Shown piece after piece: positions 1 to 6,204 of a stretch of DNA of 13,425 nucleotides. Numbering within the stretch: the stretch's first letter is position 1; the number at the start of each line of letters is the position of its first letter. This DNA is from an uncultured Eubacteriales bacterium (GTDB lineage: Bacteria; Bacillota; Clostridia; Christensenellales; Borkfalkiaceae). Made by a program: the position numbers and the translations under genes. The notes under the pieces are model-generated. The model saw nothing but the letters and a program-made list of their open reading frames with translations, did no database searches and had not been told where the DNA came from. The stretch covers positions 1 through 13,425 of the forward strand of contig USHO01000024.1 in assembly GCA_900554485.1 (NCBI GenBank), written 5' to 3'.

Positions 1-1
1 A

Positions 2-1510
2 AGCACCGACGTTCTTACCGAATTTTCGGCTTATCTTAAAAGCAACGGCGTAAAGCGCGCGACGCTTGCGTCTTCTTCGACGGCTGTGTGCATGCTCGCC
101 GCCGACGATAGCAGAATAAAAGTTTTCTATCGCGTAAACGACGACGTTACCGACAGAGATTCCGCGGTCGACGCCATAAAAAAGGCTAACCTGTGCGGAG
201 CGCAGACGATAATCCTCGGCGGAAAGACCACCGCCGAAACGGTCAGATATATCGAGTCCAGACTCAAAGCCGTATGGCTTGAAACCGACGGTACGAAGAC
301 GGGTATAGCCGACGCGCTTTCATATGGGGTGTACGGCGTGATAACTTCGTCTCAGACGAATTATGAAACAGTTACTTCGCTTATCTCTTATGCGTCGGGA
401 GATTCGAGAATTCTCGGCAGAGCGCCTTATAACGTGGCGCACAGGGGCAATACGCTCGTTCATGCCGAAAACACGGTCGGCGCGATAACCGATGCCGCAA
501 AAGCGGGCGCGAACCACGTCGAAATCGATATTCGCCTTACGCTTGACAAGCAGATAGTTCTTCTTCACGACGACCCCGTTCAGTACGCGATGTTCAATCC
601 GGACGGAACGACGGCGTCCGGCAGAATAAGTCAGATGACGCTTGCCCAACTTAAAGAACTCAATATGAAAAACGGAGACAAAATCTCCACGCTTGACGAG
701 GTCTTCGCAGCGGCGAACGGCGAATACGAAAAGAACCTTATATATCTTATAGAAATCAAAGACGAAAACACCTCAAACGAACTCGTAAAACTGTTTTCCG
801 AAAAGATAGCGGAATACGATATGGCGGATCGCATCGCGCTGATAACCTTCCATAACGGACATTTCGCAAATATCAAACGCTATCTTTCCGATATACCCGT
901 ATCGTTGCTTGCGTACACAGACGGCGGCGCGAACGTAGACGAAAAGGCGTTCTCGTTCCGCAGCGGTATCGACATGCAATACGACGGCAACGGCGGAATG
1001 ACGGCGTTCTACGGCGAAGAGGGTACGAAAGCCGATGCGTATAATTCCGCGTTCGGGTATTTCGCAAAGAACGGCTATCCCCTGTGGCTCTGGACGTACG
1101 AAACGAGTTCGATGAAAGACGCGGTTATGCGCGGAGTGACGGGTATAACCACGAACGACAGTTTATATCTTACGAATTACGTAGAAAAGCTCGCCGTCGA
1201 AAACGAATACAAGGTCGCGTCGTTGCCGAAAGACGGCGACACGGTCGAAATCGACGCGATAACGTATAAGGGCGAAACCAAAACCGTAGACGCGACCGTC
1301 AAGGTATTGGAAGAATCCGACGGAACGGTTAAAGCGACGCTTGTATACGCGCCCGAAGACGGGTTCGGACTGGCAAGCAAAACGGTTACGTTTATCAAAG
1401 ACGAAACGGCGGGCAGGAAAGGTTGCGGCGGAACGCTCGATTTGACCTGCGGCGCGGCGTTATGTCTGGCGACTGTCGGCATGTTTGCCTGCAAACGCAA
1501 AAAGAAGTGA
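2..1510 (+). CDS. Secreted glycerophosphodiester phosphodiesterase-like protein with C-terminal membrane tail (5' partial)
   Basis: The frame is open from base 2 to the TGA at 1508-1510, so the real start lies before the window; a GTG at 86 is only an internal codon. 502 residues are visible. Residues 1 to about 125 look like the second half of a GDPD-like TIM barrel, ending in a GVYGVITS motif like the usual 'G(A/V)DGIITD' end of that fold. Residues about 140-390 form a complete second GDPD domain with the family's expected metal and catalytic residues: HRG (H147), ENT (E156), EID (E174, D176), HDD (H189) and EIK (E251, K253). It ends in LWLWTYE and GVTGITTND. A beta-rich stalk (about 400-470) leads to RKGCGG (Cys475), a hydrophobic stretch and a CKRKKK end, suggesting surface anchoring. 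The family hydrolyses glycerophosphodiesters to glycerol 3-phosphate and an alcohol. A surface role on teichoic acid or phospholipid head groups is inferred. The substrate is unknown. Confidence 0.85.
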   Translation, partial: STDVLTEFSAYLKSNGVKRATLASSSTAVCMLAADDSRIKVFYRVNDDVTDRDSAVDAIKKANLCGAQTIILGGKTTAETVRYIESRLKAVWLETDGTKTGIADALSYGVYGVITSSQTNYETVTSLISYASGDSRILGRAPYNVAHRGNTLVHAENTVGAITDAAKAGANHVEIDIRLTLDKQIVLLHDDPVQYAMFNPDGTTASGRISQMTLAQLKELNMKNGDKISTLDEVFAAANGEYEKNLIYLIEIKDENTSNELVKLFSEKIAEYDMADRIALITFHNGHFANIKRYLSDIPVSLLAYTDGGANVDEKAFSFRSGIDMQYDGNGGMTAFYGEEGTKADAYNSAFGYFAKNGYPLWLWTYETSSMKDAVMRGVTGITTNDSLYLTNYVEKLAVENEYKVASLPKDGDTVEIDAITYKGETKTVDATVKVLEESDGTVKATLVYAPEDGFGLASKTVTFIKDETAGRKGCGGTLDLTCGAALCLATVGMFACKRKKK

Positions 1511-1548
1511 TGAGTCGTCCGTAAAAACCGAAAAATCGAAATTTTTTG

Positions 1549-1564
1549 AGCGGATATATCCGCT
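1549..1564. terminator. 16-bp perfect palindrome followed by TTT; possible weak terminator of the GDPD gene
   Basis: AGCGGATATATCCGCT is a perfect palindrome lying 38 bases after the GDPD stop codon. As RNA it can form a 6-bp stem (AGCGGA/TCCGCT) with a TATA loop, and its final T plus the next three make TTTT (1564-1567). An A/T-rich stretch precedes it. The T tract is short, so termination would be weak. The same bases could be a DNA-binding palindrome. Its last four bases are shared with the next hairpin. Confidence 0.4.
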
Positions 1565-1588
1565 TTTGCTCGTAGCCGAGCAAAAGCG
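1561..1588. promoter_or_regulatory. 12-bp perfect inverted repeat, 4-base loop, upstream of the SGNH lipoprotein gene
   Basis: CGCTTTTGCTCG (1561-1572) is exactly complementary to CGAGCAAAAGCG (1577-1588) around the loop TAGC. No T run follows (the next bases are ATCCCC), so it is not a standard Rho-independent terminator for + strand transcripts. It lies about 40 bases before the start of the following gene, so it could be an operator for a dimeric regulator, a leader hairpin or an mRNA-stabilising structure. No convincing -35/-10 pair was seen around it. Confidence 0.45.
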
Positions 1589-1614
1589 ATCCCCTTAAAT
1601 GAAAAAATAAATGA

Positions 1615-1620
1615 AAAGGA
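1615..1620 (+). promoter_or_regulatory. Shine-Dalgarno site that sets the start of the SGNH lipoprotein at 1629
   Basis: AAAGGA lies 8 bases before the ATG at 1629. The upstream in-frame ATG at 1611 has only an A-rich stretch in front of it. Starting at 1629 also gives a standard lipoprotein signal peptide beginning MKFFKKAAC. Confidence 0.7.
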
Positions 1621-1628
1621 ACAAAAAG

Positions 1629-2933
1629 ATGAAGTTTTTCAAAAAAGCGGCTTGTATCGCCGTGGCAGGACTTATGTGTTTCGCAACCGCCTGCGGCGGC
1701 AATACGGATAATTCTTCAGACGATAACGGAGGCAACAAAGTGAATAAATCCGATTTTCCTCTCTATGTCGAGGACTATGAAAATCTGCAGTATTCAGCCG
1801 ACGGTTACGCGGCAAATATGAGTGCGCCTTACTGGAAGAGCAACGTGGTGTACAACGAAATCACTCTGCCTCTTTCTTACGACGACGGAACTGCTTACGC
1901 AAAACTCAATTATAAACCGCTGAAAGTCGTTTCCGTACTCGATCAGACTTTGCAGAAGACCTACGTCGAAGGCAGAGATTACGTCGTGGATTCCGTCAAT
2001 AAACGCCTTGTTATTCCCGAAGGGTCGAGTATTCCGACGTTGTACGAAAAAGCCGACGAAGGTATCAATCCGCCCGACGGCATAAAGCTTGAAACCTCTT
2101 CGCCGCTGCCCACGATGACTTCTTACGTCGTGTGGAATATCGGCAACGGACCTTTCGCCTATACCGAAGGACCTTATTTCTATCCGAAATATTTAAGCGT
2201 GACCTACGCTTACGATATTGCCGAAGTCGATCAGACTCCGTTTGCAAAATACGATAAATTCAACCTTACCAAGGTAAGGGCTAAACTCGAAAGCGGTGAG
2301 GGCATAAGTCTTGTTACGCTCGGCGACAGCATTACTCAGGGTTGTTCTTCGACGGGCGACGTACTCAACATCGACCCCGCCACGCCTTGTTATGCCAAAC
2401 AGTTCAAAGCCGAACTCGAACGTCTGTATAACGTCGACGTATCGCTCTATAACGGCGGCGTAGGCGGTAAACAGAGCGATTATCCGACATCTGCCGAGGG
2501 TACGGCTGTGCTTTCGGCTGCAAAACTCGCCAAACCCGATCTGTGCGTCATAGCGTTCGGTATGAACGACATGTCAGCCAAGGTCGAGGCTGTCGAATTC
2601 GAGGATAACATCCGCAAGACGATGACGGAGATCAAAAACGTCTCGCCCGACTGCGAATTTATCCTTATAAACAGTTTTCCGTGCAATCCCCGTTACGAAC
2701 AGGCGGGCGGGTATTTTACCAAATACCTCAATAAACTCAATACGATAGCGTCGGAATACGAAGACGGCAGCGTAGTCGTTCTCGATATGCAGAAAGTCGG
2801 CAAGACGTATCTCGATGCCGGCAGAAAATACTGCGAAATTTCTTCCAGCAATGTAAATCACCCCAACGACTTTATGCACAGAATATACGCTATGAACCTT
2901 TCGTCGCTCGTATGCGATTATAAAAACAAATAA
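1629..2933 (+). CDS. Lipoprotein SGNH/GDSL-family hydrolase, probable carbohydrate esterase
   Basis: 434 residues. The signal peptide ends at a lipobox (ATAC, Cys22), and an Asn/Asp/Gly-rich linker follows, so the protein is probably lipid-anchored outside the cell. Residues about 45-205 look beta-rich and may be a jelly-roll-like N-terminal domain. Residues about 220-434 carry the SGNH blocks: GDSIT with nucleophile Ser234, the glycines of NGGVGG (about 275-280), GMND with Asn313, and NHPND with His411. The Asp usually three residues before this His is Asn (Asn408), so a standard Ser-His-Asp triad is not evident. CE2 esterases, which combine a jelly roll with an SGNH domain, can work with a Ser-His dyad, so an active deacylase remains plausible. 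Removing acyl groups from a glycan before import is inferred from its place directly before the sugar importer; gap to the next gene 47 bases. Membership of CE2 is not established. Confidence 0.88.
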   Translation: MKFFKKAACIAVAGLMCFATACGGNTDNSSDDNGGNKVNKSDFPLYVEDYENLQYSADGYAANMSAPYWKSNVVYNEITLPLSYDDGTAYAKLNYKPLKVVSVLDQTLQKTYVEGRDYVVDSVNKRLVIPEGSSIPTLYEKADEGINPPDGIKLETSSPLPTMTSYVVWNIGNGPFAYTEGPYFYPKYLSVTYAYDIAEVDQTPFAKYDKFNLTKVRAKLESGEGISLVTLGDSITQGCSSTGDVLNIDPATPCYAKQFKAELERLYNVDVSLYNGGVGGKQSDYPTSAEGTAVLSAAKLAKPDLCVIAFGMNDMSAKVEAVEFEDNIRKTMTEIKNVSPDCEFILINSFPCNPRYEQAGGYFTKYLNKLNTIASEYEDGSVVVLDMQKVGKTYLDAGRKYCEISSSNVNHPNDFMHRIYAMNLSSLVCDYKNK

Positions 2934-2980
2934 ATTAAAATCGTCCGCCGATTTCGCGATCGCGGGCAAGGGAGTTAATC

Positions 2981-4390
2981 ATGAGAAAATTTTCAAAGAT
3001 AGTTGCGTTTGCGTTGAGCATAGTCGCGGCGTTTTCGCTTATCGGTTGCGGCGGCAAGCCGAACGATAACGTACCGGAAGAGAAGTCTTATACCGTAAAC
3101 TTCGATATCCCGGCAACGACCGGCGCGAAGATTTCGGTTGCCGTACCCGATAACGACAGCGAAAGACAGAAGATCAACGCGCTTATTTCGGCGTTCAACA
3201 CCAAATATCCGCTTATAGACGTAAGCGTGAATACTCCGTTTTCCGCGGATAACACCGTAGAAAGATGTATCAACCAGTTCAACGCCAATCTTCTTGCCGA
3301 CATAGTATGGTGCAATTCGACCAACTATTACGGTATGGTCGCAAACGGAATTTTCCTTAACCTCGAAGATTTTGTCTCTCAGGCTAAGACCGCCGGAGTT
3401 TTCGATTACGAAAACGATTTCGATACGGCTTTCCAGAGCATGGGCAGGGTTCAGGGCAAATTGTACGCAATCGGCAGATCTGTCGACTCGGTAGTTACGT
3501 TCTACAACAAGAAAATGCTTGCGACCGCCGGCGTCGATACGTCTTTAATCCGTAACGGCTGGACGTGGAACGATTTCCTTACCGTATGCAGTCAACTCAG
3601 GGCGTATTACGACAGTTTCGGCGGTAAATACGAAAAAGTTTATCCAGTCGACGCCAACGTCGGTTGGGAATCCGTAGGATACCCGATAATAAAGAGTTTC
3701 GGCGGCGAAGTCATAAACGACAACGGCGAATTCTCGCTTACAGAAGAACAGTCCGGCAAGGTGTTCGACCTTATAAACAACCTTACCGAGGAGAGATATA
3801 TCAGTTCCAAGAACGACGCCATATCGAGTTTCGTTTCGGCTGCCGACGATACGGACGTCCGTACCGCGCTTATCTTCCAGTCGGCGTCTATCGACCACTA
3901 TGAAGAAAGATATCCGCTCGATCTCAAAGGCAATATCGACGTTGTTTCCTTCCCGCTTATAAACGGAGAAAATTCCGCTATCGGTTTCGGTTTCGCGGGT
4001 TACGGCGTCAACAGCAAGATCGTAGACAATCAGGATAAACTCAACGCGGTTATGGCGTTTATGTCTTACCTTATGAGTTATGACGGACAGCAGGCAATGG
4101 CTGAGAACGGCGGACTTACCACTCCGTCTATCAGAAAAGACCTTTCCGAAACCAACCCCGACGCAAAATGGTGCGCCAAGCATAAAGACACCTGCAACAT
4201 GGCGGCTTACACTTACGGCGCACAATATAAGGTAGGTATGGACTTCCTTGCGAACGTCAAAGCCACCCTTACCGGCGACATCGTATCGAACCTGAATAAA
4301 TATACGGGTAGTTACTGCATATCCAAGACCAAAGCGGACGCTTACAGACTGTTCAGGGCAGGTATCAACGAGGCGTTCGACGATGTATAA
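2981..4390 (+). CDS. ABC transporter sugar-binding lipoprotein (family 1 extracellular solute-binding protein)
   Basis: 469 residues. The signal peptide ends with a good lipobox (LIGC, Cys23), and a strong Shine-Dalgarno (AAGGGAG, 2968-2974) lies 6 bases before the ATG. The mature part fits the two-lobed family 1 fold: an N-terminal strand with KISVAVPDND, a helix with INALISAFNTKYP, ADIVWCNS, GKLYAIGRSVDSVVTFYNKK, a GWTWNDF motif, and near the C terminus LMSYDGQQAMAENGG. These are typical of oligosaccharide-binding proteins. It captures a sugar outside the membrane and passes it to the two permeases encoded next. Its 3' end overlaps the first permease gene by 8 bases. The bound sugar cannot be read from sequence; a rhamnose-containing oligosaccharide is inferred only from the GH78 gene downstream. 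Confidence 0.93.
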   Translation: MRKFSKIVAFALSIVAAFSLIGCGGKPNDNVPEEKSYTVNFDIPATTGAKISVAVPDNDSERQKINALISAFNTKYPLIDVSVNTPFSADNTVERCINQFNANLLADIVWCNSTNYYGMVANGIFLNLEDFVSQAKTAGVFDYENDFDTAFQSMGRVQGKLYAIGRSVDSVVTFYNKKMLATAGVDTSLIRNGWTWNDFLTVCSQLRAYYDSFGGKYEKVYPVDANVGWESVGYPIIKSFGGEVINDNGEFSLTEEQSGKVFDLINNLTEERYISSKNDAISSFVSAADDTDVRTALIFQSASIDHYEERYPLDLKGNIDVVSFPLINGENSAIGFGFAGYGVNSKIVDNQDKLNAVMAFMSYLMSYDGQQAMAENGGLTTPSIRKDLSETNPDAKWCAKHKDTCNMAAYTYGAQYKVGMDFLANVKATLTGDIVSNLNKYTGSYCISKTKADAYRLFRAGINEAFDDV

Positions 4391-5300
4391 AAAACAAATT
4401 TCTTTCGCCGCGAAAGCGAAGAAATTCTGGCACGATAACCGCGAGGGGTGGATGTTCGTTCTCCCCCTCGTGATAGGTCTTGCCCTGTTTACGGCTTATC
4501 CGATGGTTCAGTCGCTCATATATTCTTTTCACAGATATAAGGGTACGGACTATTACTTTATAGGCTTTGACAATTACGTTCACATATTCACGAAGAATTC
4601 GGCGTTCAAGCCGGTTGTAAGAAACACTCTTTATTACGCCTTCGTAAGCGTGCCGATTGTGCTTGTTTCAAGTTATCTTATCGCCGCGCTGGTGAACAGC
4701 AAAGTCAAAGGCGTAGGTTTTTTCAGGGTACTGTACTATCTGCCGTGCGTCATACCGGGCGTCGTAAGCGGGTTGTTGTGGAAAGATATTTTTTCGCAGA
4801 ACGGAATATTCAATCAGATACTTGCGAATTTCGGCGCGCACAGCGACTTTTTTGAAAGTCCCGTATGGACGACCGCCATATCATCTATTCTGCTGATGAA
4901 TATGTGGAGTATCGGCGGCGGAATGATACTCTGGCTTTCGGCTTTCAAGTCTATTCCGTCGCAACTCTACGAGGCTGCGGAAATAGACGGCGCGGGCAGA
5001 ATAAAGTGCTTTTTCCATATAACCATACCGATGTCTGCGCCGATGATATTCTTCAACGTCGTAACGATGCTTATAGGTACGCTCCAGTATAACGGAACGC
5101 TTACGTTCGCGGGCGCAGGGGGCGAGGGCAACGACAGAGCGTTGTATATGTTCGCCGTTCTCATTTATCAGAAGGCGTTCAGAGATTACTCCTACGGTTA
5201 CGCGGCTGCGCTTTCCTGGATAATGCTCGTATTCGTGCTTATTCTCACGGGGGTTCTGTTCTTCCTCAGAAGATTTACTTACGGGGGTGACGAGGACTGA
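4383..5300 (+). CDS. ABC sugar transporter permease, MalF/UgpA type
   Basis: 305 residues with about six hydrophobic segments; the first (about 23-45) contains WMFVLPLVIGLALFTAYPMVQS, as is usual for MalF/UgpA-type subunits. The cytoplasmic EAA loop that docks on the ATPase is clear: YEAAEIDGAGRIKCFFHITIP at about 196-216. The gene begins inside the end of the binding-protein gene, with GAGG (4370-4373) 9 bases before the ATG, which suggests translational coupling. It should form a heterodimer with the next gene product. The ATPase is absent from the window. Confidence 0.95.
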   Translation: MYKKQISFAAKAKKFWHDNREGWMFVLPLVIGLALFTAYPMVQSLIYSFHRYKGTDYYFIGFDNYVHIFTKNSAFKPVVRNTLYYAFVSVPIVLVSSYLIAALVNSKVKGVGFFRVLYYLPCVIPGVVSGLLWKDIFSQNGIFNQILANFGAHSDFFESPVWTTAISSILLMNMWSIGGGMILWLSAFKSIPSQLYEAAEIDGAGRIKCFFHITIPMSAPMIFFNVVTMLIGTLQYNGTLTFAGAGGEGNDRALYMFAVLIYQKAFRDYSYGYAAALSWIMLVFVLILTGVLFFLRRFTYGGDED

Positions 5301-6196
5301 TGAGAAACGCAATAACGAAAGACAACGGTGCGGATAAATACTATACTTCCGCGAAAACGAACAAGATAATCTATAAGACGATAGTCTATACGTTGCTTGT
5401 GATATTCGCCGTCGTGCTTATCTTCCCGTATGTATTTATGGTAAGCAAAAGTCTTATGACGGCGGAAGAGGCTATCCGCCCGAACACGGTACTTCTGCCG
5501 GCTAAGGCGCAGTGGAAAAACTACGCCGAAATCCTCGGCGATAAAGGATATATAAGCGCGTTTCTGCACACGATGGAGGTAATACTCTTCAACGGCATAG
5601 CGGTACCGCTTTCGGCGACTTTCGTCGCGTACGGTTTCGCAAGATGCAAATTCGTCGGCAAGAACTTCCTGTTTATGTTCATGCTGTCGACGATGATGTT
5701 GCCCGCCGTCGTAACGCAGATTTCGCTGTACGTCTTTTACAGCAAAATCAACTGGATAAACACGCTTTATCCGTTGACTATCCCCAACCTTACGGGCGGC
5801 GGCGCGATTTATATCTTCCTTGCAAGGTCGTTTATACAGAGCCTGCCGAAAGATATAGACGAGGCTGCCAAAATCGACGGAGCGGGACCGCTGAGAAGAT
5901 ACGCGGTAATAAACCTTCCTCTTCTCAAACCCGTGCTTATCTATATAATAATCAACGTTTTCAATGCGGGTTGGGGCGATTATTACGGACCGCTTATCTG
6001 GCGTATCAACGATCAATTCCCCGATACGCTGGCGTATAAAGTTTTCTACTTTATCACCGAAGGCGCGGTCGGAAACGATAAAACCAACGTAAGAATGGCT
6101 GCGGGCGTAGTGATGAGCGTCGTTCCCGCCGTGCTGTTCTTCATATTCCAGAAACAACTTATCGAGGGCGTCGCGATGGACGGTCTCAAAGGCTGA
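5300..6196 (+). CDS. ABC sugar transporter permease, MalG/UgpE type
   Basis: 298 residues with six likely membrane segments, starting with one at about 27-48 followed by MVSKSLMTAEEA, typical of the MalG/UgpE partner. The EAA loop is DIDEAAKIDGAGPLRRYAVINLP at about 185-207. The ATG shares one base with the TGA of the preceding permease (TGATG at 5298-5302), a classic coupled junction, so the two subunits are probably made in equal amounts. The C terminus has the usual 'Q+LIEGVAMDGLKG' ending of these permeases. Confidence 0.95.
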   Translation: MRNAITKDNGADKYYTSAKTNKIIYKTIVYTLLVIFAVVLIFPYVFMVSKSLMTAEEAIRPNTVLLPAKAQWKNYAEILGDKGYISAFLHTMEVILFNGIAVPLSATFVAYGFARCKFVGKNFLFMFMLSTMMLPAVVTQISLYVFYSKINWINTLYPLTIPNLTGGGAIYIFLARSFIQSLPKDIDEAAKIDGAGPLRRYAVINLPLLKPVLIYIIINVFNAGWGDYYGPLIWRINDQFPDTLAYKVFYFITEGAVGNDKTNVRMAAGVVMSVVPAVLFFIFQKQLIEGVAMDGLKG

Positions 6197-6204
6197 GGGA
6201 AAAG

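Noticed and set aside
86..88. GTG as start of the GDPD gene
   Set aside because: The frame is open back to the window edge with family-like protein sequence, so the gene is cut by the window, not started here.
1611..1628. Upstream ATG for the SGNH lipoprotein
   Set aside because: There is no Shine-Dalgarno before it, whereas AAAGGA is well placed for the ATG at 1629.
2955..2964. Palindrome CGCGATCGCG before the binding-protein gene
   Set aside because: It is short and of a kind common in such sequence, with no T run and no second copy nearby; a regulatory role is not supported.
3545..4225. 226-codon open frame on the - strand opposite the binding-protein gene
   Set aside because: No ribosome site or recognisable domain, and it lies fully inside a confident gene on the other strand.
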